A stretch of 15,278 nucleotides of DNA from contig DFHP01000164.1 in NCBI GenBank assembly GCA_002371335.1, positions 1 to 15,278 of the forward strand. Direction: 5' to 3'. Position 1 is the first letter of the stretch, and the number at the start of each line of letters is the position of its first letter. The position numbers and the translations under genes are program-made. Under the pieces are notes generated by a model. It made no database searches and was not told the origin of the DNA. It saw only the letters and a program-made list of their open reading frames with translations. Shown here piece by piece: positions 1 to 6,213 of this stretch. Origin of the DNA: Eubacterium sp. UBA3720. GTDB lineage: Bacteria > Bacillota > Clostridia > Lachnospirales > Lachnospiraceae.

Positions 1-169
1 AGAAGTTCTAATGCTTGTGCAGATTGTTTGAATCATTCACACAAATTTCCCGTCCTCCGGAGTTTCGCAATTACCTAATATACATAACAGGTGAAACTCC
101 CGCATGTACTTATAACAGTCTTTTCTCATATATTATACCCGTCCCGTCGGAAAAAACCAAAAATCAGGA
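1..169. other. Intergenic region upstream of the acpP promoter
   Basis: No gene is supported here. The stretch holds a partial copy of a dispersed repeat (10-63). It also has a 10-bp inverted repeat with one G·U pair, GGAGTTTCGC at 59-68 against GTGAAACTCC at 91-100. That stem has no T-tract, so I do not call it a terminator. The rest is AT-rich with no recognisable signal. The gene to the left lies outside the window. Confidence 0.6.
10..63 (+). repeat. Dispersed repeat, copy A (upstream of acpP)
   Basis: This segment matches 8871-8921, between fabG and fabF. The first 19 bases, AATGCTTGTGCAGATTGTT, are identical, and the rest aligns with a few substitutions and three single-base gaps (roughly 45 matches over 54 columns by eye). 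Positions 5-15 (GTTCTAATGCT) also equal 8823-8833, the end of fabG. Copy A therefore looks like the fabG-fabF junction with the segment between its two AATGCT words removed. It lacks the second arm of the stem formed in copy B. Confidence 0.7.
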
Positions 170-198
170 TTGACAAAGTAATATTAAGGTAGTATATT
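170..198 (+). promoter_or_regulatory. Main promoter of the acpP/FAS II operon
   Basis: TTGACA at 170-175 is a perfect -35 box. It is followed after exactly 17 bases by TATATT at 193-198, a -10 box with one mismatch. Transcription would begin near 205, giving a leader of about 128 nt. This is the best sigma-A-type promoter in the window and the only strong one before the fatty acid genes. Confidence 0.8.
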
Positions 199-332
199 GT
201 GCTCGAACTATTTAACTAAAATAATTTATATAAATAAAATTAAGTAAATTAAATTAGATTAAGTAGGGGCAAAAATAGGAATGAAATAAAAAATAATTAT
301 CAAAAACAAACAGAATACAAAGGAGATTAACA
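199..332 (+). promoter_or_regulatory. AT-rich leader of acpP with candidate operator palindrome
   Basis: The predicted untranslated leader is made almost only of A and T, unlike the coding DNA beside it. It contains a perfect 12-bp palindrome, ATTTATATAAAT (224-235), just downstream of the predicted start site, and a repeated ATTAAGTA word near 238-270. A palindrome at this place could be an operator for a MarR-type regulator, but AT-rich palindromes arise easily by chance. The ribosome binding site AAAGGAG lies at the end of the leader. Confidence 0.35.
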
Positions 333-563
333 ATGAGCACATTTGATCAGGTTAAGGAAATCATCATCGACACGCTGAATTTTGACGCGGAGGATATCCA
401 GATGGAATCGAACTTCTTCGAAGATCTGGAAGCGGATTCCCTGGATGTGGTAGAGCTGATGATGGCGCTGGAAGAAAAGATGGGAGTCAAGATCCCCGAT
501 GAGGAGCTGCAGAATCTGCGAACCGTAGGAAGTGTTGTGGAATACATCGACGCTCATAAATAA
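333..563 (+). CDS. acpP: Acyl carrier protein
   Basis: AcpP is the small acidic cytosolic carrier that holds growing acyl chains on a 4'-phosphopantetheine arm for all FAS II enzymes. The product is 76 residues, the usual length. The prosthetic-group site is the ADSLDVVEL motif with Ser36 as the modified residue, followed by the acidic helix II that docks with the Fab enzymes. The start follows AAAGGAG at a normal distance. It is the first gene after the main promoter, and a strong terminator lies 20 bases behind its stop. Much of the transcription may therefore end after acpP, giving more ACP than enzymes. That expression ratio is an inference; the family assignment is firm. Confidence 0.98.
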   Translation: MSTFDQVKEIIIDTLNFDAEDIQMESNFFEDLEADSLDVVELMMALEEKMGVKIPDEELQNLRTVGSVVEYIDAHK

Positions 564-583
564 TAGAGAAAAGTAAAAAAAAT

Positions 584-637
584 CCTTTGTGAGACATAAA
601 TGATGCGGTTTTTAGCATCCTCGCAGAGGTTTTTTTG
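584..637 (+). terminator. Intrinsic terminator or attenuator between acpP and accB
   Basis: The outer stem CCTTTGTGAG (584-593) pairs with CTCGCAGAGG (620-629) through ten pairs, two of them G·U. An inner stem GATGC (602-606) with GCATC (615-619) lies inside it, and TTTTTTT (630-636) follows directly. This is a standard Rho-independent terminator, and an A-tract upstream could make it work in both directions. Because the genes behind belong to the same pathway, it probably sets acpP apart from the rest by partial read-through. Confidence 0.85.
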
Positions 638-773
638 TTTCAGAGGAAGGAAGCCAAGCTGACATGCGGCAGCGCGCATAATCCTGCGCGTTCTTCCTGA
701 ATAATGAAGGGAAAGGTAAATTGATGTCCGCTTGCGGACTTTGTATTAATTGATAACGCGGGGAGTACTTGTC
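638..773 (+). promoter_or_regulatory. Structured accB upstream region with a weak candidate promoter
   Basis: Two further structures follow the terminator. One folds 644-698: AGGAAGGAA pairs with TTCTTCCT across one bulge, with an adjacent inner hairpin CGCGCA (673-678) / TGCGCG (685-690). The second is the compact hairpin GTCCGC-TT-GCGGAC (726-739). A possible promoter, TTGATG (721-726), 17 bases, TATTAA (744-749), would place that hairpin inside its spacer. The -10 box is poor, so the promoter is only tentative. Confidence 0.35.
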
Positions 774-1328
774 ATGAATGTAAAAGATATATGCCGCCTG
801 ATGGAAAGCTTTGAAAAATCAGGATTGGCGGAATTGAAATATCAAAGTTGGAATACCACCCTTGAACTGAAAAAAAACTGCGTGTCATCTGCCTGCACCG
901 TTAGCGGTCCTGCAGGGGCAAAAGCCGGTGTTTCCCAAAACGCCGTTTCAGATGGAAGCTCAGACAATGTGACGGCAGACAGAGCTTCAGGCAGCGACGC
1001 TGCGGCAGTATCCGATAATGAAGTAAGCAAAGAGGATGGTTCCGCTGTAGGAAATGAAGGACCGGGAAGTGAAGAAAAGAAAGATGATATCAGGGAGGTC
1101 ACGTCTCCGCTGGCGGGAGTTTTTTACCGGGCTCCGGAGCCTGACGCAGAGCCGTTCGTCAAAGAAGGAAGCCGGATCAGGAAGGGTGATACGATCGGTC
1201 TGATAGAGGCGATGAAGATGATCAGCGAAGTGCCGGCGCCCTGTGACGGAACCGTGACGGAGATTTTGGCAGAAAACGGGAAATTCGCAGAGTTTAAGAG
1301 TGTTCTGCTCAGGGTCAGCGTCTCTTAA
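774..1328 (+). CDS. accB: Biotin carboxyl carrier protein of acetyl-CoA carboxylase
   Basis: AccB carries biotin between the biotin carboxylase (AccC) and the carboxyltransferase (AccDA) in malonyl-CoA synthesis. The 184-residue product has a short N-terminal helical region (1-35), a long hydrophilic linker rich in Ser, Ala, Gly, Asp and Glu (about 38-106), and the biotinyl domain (about 107-182). The biotin site is EAMKMISEV with Lys148 as the modified lysine. I chose ATG 774 because GGGGAG lies about 8 bases before it; an upstream TTG at 750 has no ribosome binding site. The linker is longer than the usual Pro/Ala hinge and rich in acidic residues rather than proline. accC follows after 21 bases, in the same operon. 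Confidence 0.95.
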   Translation: MNVKDICRLMESFEKSGLAELKYQSWNTTLELKKNCVSSACTVSGPAGAKAGVSQNAVSDGSSDNVTADRASGSDAAAVSDNEVSKEDGSAVGNEGPGSEEKKDDIREVTSPLAGVFYRAPEPDAEPFVKEGSRIRKGDTIGLIEAMKMISEVPAPCDGTVTEILAENGKFAEFKSVLLRVSVS

Positions 1329-1349
1329 AGAAAGGATTTTAAGAAAGAC

Positions 1350-2795
1350 ATGTTTAAGAGAATTATGATCGCGAACCGCGGCGAGATCGCCATGAGGATC
1401 CTGCGCTGCTGCAGAGAAATGGGGATCGAATCCGTGGTGATCTATTCGGAGGAGGACGCGGATTCTCTTCCTGTGCAGTTTGCCACGGAAAGCGTATGTA
1501 TAGGACCGGCGGGCGCGGCGGAAAGCTATATGAATCAGGAGGCGATCCTTGCCGCGGCAGTGGCTTATCATTGCGAGGCTATTCACCCGGGATACGGCTT
1601 CCTTTCCGAAAACGAGACGTTTGCAGCGAAATGTGAACAGAACGGCATCGTATTTATAGGACCTTCCTCCCGGCTGATCCGAAAGCTGGGAAACAAACAG
1701 GAAGCCAGGAGCACTGTGAAAAAACACGGCGTGCCGGTAGTGCCGGGTTCTGAAGGGATCCTGAGAAGCTGGCAGGAAGCCCGGGATGTGGCGGCAAAGG
1801 TAGGCTACCCGGTGCTGATCAAGGCCAGTTCCGGCGGCGGAGGCCGTGGAATGCGGAGAGCTTATGATGAAAGCGAGATCAGAAGAGCTTTCGAGGAAGC
1901 TCAGGCGGAGGCGCTTGCGGCGTTCGGCGACGGCGCTTTATATCTGGAAAAACTAATTCTGAATCCACGGCATATAGAGGTTCAGATCCTGGCGGATAAA
2001 AACGGACACGTGGTTCAGCTCGGAGAGCGCGACTGTACGCTTCAGAGAAGAAACCAGAAGCTTTTGGAAGAGGCGCCGGCAAGGATACTTACGCCAAGGC
2101 AGAGGGAGTCTATCCACAGGGCGGCTTTGAAGGTGGCGAAGGCGGTAAATTATGAAAGCGCCGGAACCGTTGAATTTGTCCTGGATAAGTCGTCTGCAGA
2201 TCAGACGGCGGATAGCGGCAAAGAAAAAAACAGGTTTGGCTTTGACAAGGACAGGGACAGAAAAAATGGATTCTACTTCATAGAAATGAACACAAGGGTC
2301 CAGGTGGAGCATCCGGTGACGGAGATGGTGACCGGCGTGGACATCATCAAGGAACAGATACGTATTGCTGCGGGTCAGGATCTTTCTATACAGCAGAGAA
2401 ACATCAGGTCGGAAGGTCATGCGATCGAATGCAGGATCAACGCGGAGGACCCGAAGAGGAATTTTGCCCCGAATCCGGGGAAAATCTCATTCGTTCATTT
2501 TCCGTCGGGTAACGGAGTGCGTGTCGAGAGCGCAATTTTTTCCGGCTGCAGGATCAGTCCCTATTACGACTCGATGATCGGAAAGATCATCGTTCATGCA
2601 GGAACCCGCCTGGAGGCAATCAGAAAAATGAGAATGGCTCTGTCGGAGATGACGGTAGAGGGAGTAGATACGAACGTGGATTTTCTGTATCTGCTGATGT
2701 TCAACGTGGACTATATGACGGGAAACGTCGATACAGGATTTCTTGAAAAAAACGCATCCGCGATCATGCGGTGGGATGAAGAAAGCAGGAAATAA
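1350..2795 (+). CDS. accC: Biotin carboxylase subunit of acetyl-CoA carboxylase
   Basis: AccC uses ATP and bicarbonate to carboxylate the biotin on AccB. The 481-residue product shows the N-terminal carboxylase domain (IMIANRGEIAMRI, HPGYGFLSEN), the ATP-grasp glycine loop (KASSGGGGRGMR, from residue 158), the catalytic EMNTRVQVEHPVTE segment from Glu312, and the C-terminal domain (AIECRINAEDP). Glu312 corresponds to Glu288 of E. coli AccC. The 24-residue offset comes from an extra charged segment at about 281-306 (Ser, Asp, Lys, Arg rich) just before the FYFIEMNTR strand. That explains a length above the usual ~450. The stop overlaps the accDA start as TAATG, so the two are translationally coupled. 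Confidence 0.97.
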   Translation: MFKRIMIANRGEIAMRILRCCREMGIESVVIYSEEDADSLPVQFATESVCIGPAGAAESYMNQEAILAAAVAYHCEAIHPGYGFLSENETFAAKCEQNGIVFIGPSSRLIRKLGNKQEARSTVKKHGVPVVPGSEGILRSWQEARDVAAKVGYPVLIKASSGGGGRGMRRAYDESEIRRAFEEAQAEALAAFGDGALYLEKLILNPRHIEVQILADKNGHVVQLGERDCTLQRRNQKLLEEAPARILTPRQRESIHRAALKVAKAVNYESAGTVEFVLDKSSADQTADSGKEKNRFGFDKDRDRKNGFYFIEMNTRVQVEHPVTEMVTGVDIIKEQIRIAAGQDLSIQQRNIRSEGHAIECRINAEDPKRNFAPNPGKISFVHFPSGNGVRVESAIFSGCRISPYYDSMIGKIIVHAGTRLEAIRKMRMALSEMTVEGVDTNVDFLYLLMFNVDYMTGNVDTGFLEKNASAIMRWDEESRK

Positions 2796-4726
2796 TGAAT
2801 CAGTTTTGGAATAAGCGGGAGACTCTGAAGGGGTACAGGGACCTGCGGGAGAAACACGGAAAAAAGATGTCCGCCTTCGGCGAACGGCTGAAAATGCTGT
2901 TTGACGGGGGCGATTATACGGAACTGTTCGCGGAGATGGAAACAGATGACCCGCTGGGGTTTCCCGGTTATGCTGAAAAGCTGAAAAGGGACAGGATCTC
3001 CACGGGAAGTAAAGATGCGTGTGTGGCCGGCGTCGGAACGATAAAGGGAATCCCGTGCCTTGCGGCGGAAGTTTCCAAAGAATTCATGATGGGCAGCATG
3101 GGAACGGTCGTCGGGGAAAAAATAGCAGAATGTTTTGAGGAAGCGGATCGTTTGAAGCTGCCCGTCGTTATTTTTTCCGCCAGCGGCGGAGCCAGAATGC
3201 AGGAAGGAATGTTTTCCCTGATGCAGATGGCAAAGACAAGTGCCGCCGCCGAGAGATTTAAAAATCGCGGAGGCCTGTATATATCGGTACTGACCCATCC
3301 CACAACGGGAGGCGTCAGCGCGAGCTACGCGAATCTGGGGGACGTGATCCTGGCGGAGCCGGGGGCGCTGATCGGGTTTGCGGGACCCCGCGTGATAGAA
3401 CAGACCATTGGTGAAAAGCTGCCCCGGGGATTTCAGCGGGCGGAGTTTCAGAAGGAACACGGTTTCGTTGATAAGATCGTGGAAAAGCAGGACATGAAAA
3501 ACGTGATAGCGGATCTTCTGCTTCTTCATGAGATAAAGCCCGGAAGAACCGGGGGAACCGACGGTGCGGACATGACCGAAGGCGGCGAAGCAAATGTGAA
3601 GAACATGTCAGCAGCCGGCGAAGCAAATGCGAAAAACATGTCTTCAGGCAGTGAAATAAATAAGAGGGAAATCAGAAAGCGCGAAGGATCCGGCAGAAAG
3701 CGGAGGACTCCGTACGAACGCGTTCAGATGGCCCGCCACAAAGACAGACCGAAGGCACAGGATTTTATCGAAGGACTATTCGAGGGCTTTGTGGAGCTTT
3801 CCGGAGATCGTCTGGGGAAAGAAGATTCATCGATCGTTGGAGGCATCGCGCTTTTCCATGGAAGACCGGTCACTGTGATCGGACATCGCAAAGGAAAGAA
3901 TCTGCAGGAAAACATGAAGTATAATTTCGGAATGCCGGGACCGGAGGGGTACAGAAAAGCGCTTCGGATGATGAGGCAGGCGGAGAAGTTTCACCGGCCG
4001 GTGATCGCGTTTATCGATACGCCGGGGGCGTATCCCGGAAAGGAAGCTGAGGAAAACGGTCAGTCCACCGCGATAGCTGAAAATCTGGCGGCGATGAGTT
4101 CGCTGAAAACACCGTTCATCGCTATCGTGACCGGAGAAGGCAACAGCGGCGGCGCGCTGGCGATCAGCATGGGAGATGAGATCTGGATGCTGGAAAACGC
4201 GGTATATTCCGTGTTGTCGCCGGAAGGTTTTGCCAGCATCTTATGGAAAGACGCAAGCCGGAGCAGGGAAGCCTGCGAGGTGATGAAGATGACGGCGGCA
4301 GAACTGTACAAAGCCGGACTGGCGGACAGGGTCATTCCCGAGCCGCCCGGCGGATTGCGGATCGGGCGGAAAGAAAACCGCAGAGGAGCCGGAGATGCGG
4401 CGGTGCGTGAGAATCGCGTGCGGGAAACCGGAACGGTCAGGACATCAAAGGACATTGCCGGAAAAAAAGAGACCGAAGGGAAAAAAGAGCTCTCAGGAAG
4501 GGAAAGAATCTCCGGAACAGAAGAAAGAGCTGTAGATTTGCCAGCGGACTTTGCGGATGTATGCGAAAACATGGGAGAACTTCTGGACAGAGCCCTGAAA
4601 AAATATGAAAGTTTTTCAACTGATGAACTGATGGAGCATCGCTATATGAAGTACAGAAATATCGCGAAGACGCATTCATGGAAACGCGAAGCGGGAACGT
4701 CAGTTATTTATAAAAAGACAATATAA
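2795..4726 (+). CDS. accDA: Fused acetyl-CoA carboxylase carboxyltransferase, beta plus alpha (AccD-AccA)
   Basis: The 643-residue product transfers the carboxyl group from carboxybiotin to acetyl-CoA. Residues 1 to about 245 are AccD-like (GSMGTVVGEKI, SGGARMQEGMFSLMQMAKTS, GFAGPRVIEQT, RAEFQKEHGFVDKIV). Residues from about 305 are AccA-like (PYERVQMARHKDRPKAQDFI, TPGAYPGKEAEENGQS, GEGNSGGALA). The usual AccD zinc ribbon, with its two CxxC pairs, is missing: the protein begins near the region that normally follows it, and only two cysteines occur before residue 110. The linker (about 250-304) holds a tandem repeat. A charged Lys/Glu/Arg/Gly-rich insertion (about 520-582) interrupts the C-terminal part after PEPPGG. 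Catalytic motifs are intact, so it is probably active. The start overlaps the accC stop. Confidence 0.95.
   Translation: MNQFWNKRETLKGYRDLREKHGKKMSAFGERLKMLFDGGDYTELFAEMETDDPLGFPGYAEKLKRDRISTGSKDACVAGVGTIKGIPCLAAEVSKEFMMGSMGTVVGEKIAECFEEADRLKLPVVIFSASGGARMQEGMFSLMQMAKTSAAAERFKNRGGLYISVLTHPTTGGVSASYANLGDVILAEPGALIGFAGPRVIEQTIGEKLPRGFQRAEFQKEHGFVDKIVEKQDMKNVIADLLLLHEIKPGRTGGTDGADMTEGGEANVKNMSAAGEANAKNMSSGSEINKREIRKREGSGRKRRTPYERVQMARHKDRPKAQDFIEGLFEGFVELSGDRLGKEDSSIVGGIALFHGRPVTVIGHRKGKNLQENMKYNFGMPGPEGYRKALRMMRQAEKFHRPVIAFIDTPGAYPGKEAEENGQSTAIAENLAAMSSLKTPFIAIVTGEGNSGGALAISMGDEIWMLENAVYSVLSPEGFASILWKDASRSREACEVMKMTAAELYKAGLADRVIPEPPGGLRIGRKENRRGAGDAAVRENRVRETGTVRTSKDIAGKKETEGKKELSGRERISGTEERAVDLPADFADVCENMGELLDRALKKYESFSTDELMEHRYMKYRNIAKTHSWKREAGTSVIYKKTI
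3581..3646 (+). repeat. In-frame 33-nt tandem repeat in the accDA linker
   Basis: Two adjacent 33-base units (3581-3613 and 3614-3646) differ at a few positions and encode GGEANVKNMSA and AGEANAKNMSS. A third, decayed unit may follow (GSEINKREIRK). The units fall exactly in the linker between the AccD-like and AccA-like halves. This suggests the linker grew by slippage or duplication. Confidence 0.85.
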
Positions 4727-4748
4727 GCAGCGTAAGGAGGCCGGACCA

Positions 4749-4793
4749 ATGGCAAAAAAAGACTGCGGAACGGCAATATCGAAAAGAGAGTGA
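4749..4793 (+). CDS. 14-codon micro-ORF coupled to fabH
   Basis: A reading frame of 14 codons (MAKKDCGTAISKRE) starts at ATG 4749, eight bases after AAGGAGG (4735-4741), one of the strongest ribosome binding sites in the window. Its stop codon TGA (4791-4793) overlaps the ATG at 4793 of fabH as TGATG. fabH itself has only a weak binding site (GAGAG close to its ATG). The likely role is to bring ribosomes to fabH by translational coupling. Whether the peptide itself does anything is unknown. It could also be the remnant of a displaced or shortened gene start. Confidence 0.5.
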   Translation: MAKKDCGTAISKRE

Positions 4794-5845
4794 TGAAGTG
4801 TGATTTTATGAAAGGGATTCAGATTTTAGGAATGGGGCATGCGCTCCCGGTCACATCGGTGACGAATGAAGACATGGAAAGGCTCGTGGATACTTCGGAT
4901 GAGTGGATCAGATCCAGGAGCGGCATTGAAAACCGAAGGATCTGCACAGGCGAGGAAGAACTGCCGCAGCTGGCGGCCGACGCGTCGGCGGAAGCGATCC
5001 GGAAATCCGGGATATCACCGGATGAGATAGGTCTTGTGATCGTGGCCACATGTACGTCGGGATTTCAGGTGCCTTCAGTGGGATGTATGATCCAGAAAAG
5101 GCTCGGACTTCCTTCAGGGATTCCGGCTTTCGATATAAATTGTGCCTGTGCGGGATTTATTTACGGAATGCAGATGGTACATGCGCTGCTGAATCAGGCT
5201 TCGTTCGGAGGAAGACCGTACGCTCTTCTGGTAGGAGCAGAGCGCATATCCGATTTTATAGATTATAAAGACCGGTCCACATGCGTGCTTTTCGGAGATG
5301 GCGCGGGAGCGGCTGTCATAGGAATGTCTGAAGAAAAAAGATTTTTCTGCCACACAGCCGCCGAAGGCGATGAGGAGGCACTTTTTGTGGAAAATATTGA
5401 ACAGACCTGCGGCGGAAAAGCAGCGGAGGAAGGGGAAACGTCTCAGGCAGCAGACGAGGCCCTGGAGTATGAGTTTACGCGTGAGAAATGCAGGGTCAGC
5501 CGCCTGCACATGGACGGCAGGAGAGTATTCCGGTTCGCTACGGCAAAACTTGCTGAAGAGATATCTGTGCTGACTGAGCTGTCAGGCGTGGAGGCAGACG
5601 AGGTGGATCACATCGTCTGCCATCAGGCTAACAGACGCATCATCGAGTATGTAAGGAAAAAATGGAAGCTGCCGCAGGAAAAGTTCTTCATGAACCTGGA
5701 CCGTTACGGAAACACATCGGCGGCCAGCATCCCTCTTGTTCTTTATGATATGCAGGAAAAGGGCAGAATTAAGCCGGGAGATAAGGTGTTCTGCATAGGT
5801 TTTGGCGCGGGCCTGACCTGGGGTGGAGCGTACCTGGAGTTCTGA
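4793..5845 (+). CDS. fabH: Beta-ketoacyl-ACP synthase III
   Basis: FabH condenses acetyl-CoA (or a branched primer) with malonyl-ACP to start fatty acid synthesis. The thiolase-fold protein shows VDTSDEWIRSRSGI near the N-terminus and the Cys-His-Asn triad: Cys119 in NCACAGF, His277 in CHQANRR and Asn307 in YGNTSAASIP. I use ATG 4793 because it overlaps the stop of the upstream micro-ORF. ATG 4808 is the alternative: it would place the Cys at 114, close to Cys112 of E. coli, but it has no ribosome binding site. Between Cys and His there are about 28 more residues than in E. coli, in an acidic stretch (GGKAAEEGETSQAADEAL) just before the MDGRRVF segment. The core is otherwise normal. Confidence 0.95.
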   Translation: MKCDFMKGIQILGMGHALPVTSVTNEDMERLVDTSDEWIRSRSGIENRRICTGEEELPQLAADASAEAIRKSGISPDEIGLVIVATCTSGFQVPSVGCMIQKRLGLPSGIPAFDINCACAGFIYGMQMVHALLNQASFGGRPYALLVGAERISDFIDYKDRSTCVLFGDGAGAAVIGMSEEKRFFCHTAAEGDEEALFVENIEQTCGGKAAEEGETSQAADEALEYEFTREKCRVSRLHMDGRRVFRFATAKLAEEISVLTELSGVEADEVDHIVCHQANRRIIEYVRKKWKLPQEKFFMNLDRYGNTSAASIPLVLYDMQEKGRIKPGDKVFCIGFGAGLTWGGAYLEF

Positions 5846-5981
5846 AGAAAAAATGGCTTGCGCCGGGATCCGGTTTGGAAGACGTCAACAGAAGCGGCCC
5901 CGAATCTTGCGCCAGATCCCGTAAGCGGGATTCGGATTTAATAATATAAACCTTCCCGCTTCATGTTTTTAGCTCAGTTAA
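5846..5981. other. Hairpin-rich spacer after fabH
   Basis: No gene is supported. It holds a hairpin ATCCCG-TAAG-CGGGAT (5916-5931), which competes with a longer pairing CCGAATC (5900-5906) / GATTCGG (5929-5935). No T-tract follows, so termination is not clear. The words TGGCTTGCGCCGG near 5854 and TTGCGCC near 5908 resemble the arm TGGCTTGCGGCCGG of the large hairpin behind. CCCGCTTC (5955-5962) is complementary to GAAGCGGG (6084-6091). The whole spacer looks like decayed repetitive DNA. Confidence 0.5.
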
Positions 5982-6120
5982 GATCATGAAAAATAACATC
6001 GAAAAGGTTTTGGCTTGCGGCCGGTACTTTGAATTTTCAAGTGTAAACACTGAAAATTCATTAGTACCGCTGCCTGCAAGCCAGAAGCGGGAGCGTCCTT
6101 GAGATGCTATTTTCATGATT
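5982..6120. repeat. Long near-perfect inverted repeat between fabH and fabK
   Basis: The two halves fold onto each other over about 139 bases. The outer arms are 5982-6000 and 6103-6120 (GATCATGAAAAATAACATC against GATGCTATTTTCATGATT, one bulge and one mismatch). The middle arms are TGGCTTGC (6011-6018) / GCAAGCCA (6076-6083), then CGGTACT (6022-6028) / AGTACCG (6063-6069). The inner arms are TGAATTTTCAAGTGT (6030-6044) / ACACTGAAAATTCA (6047-6060), with one bulge and a loop of two bases. TTAA flanks both ends (5978-5981 and 6119-6122). No T-tract follows. It could be a small non-autonomous mobile element (MITE-like), a repeated palindromic unit, or a regulatory RNA structure. Confidence 0.85.
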
Positions 6121-6213
6121 AATTGTTTCAGAAATGCCATATGGGAAGTTTTAGATAATTAGTATAAGAACAATGTCAGGCAGGGCAGAAACTGCCGTTA
6201 TGAGGAGAATAGT

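Noticed and set aside
987..1727. Long reverse-strand open frame across accB and accC
   Set aside because: It is a shadow of the two well-supported forward genes and has no family features or plausible start signal.
5916..5931. Hairpin ATCCCG-TAAG-CGGGAT after fabH as a terminator
   Set aside because: It lacks a run of T residues. The following bases are TCGGATTTAATAAT, so termination is not supported.
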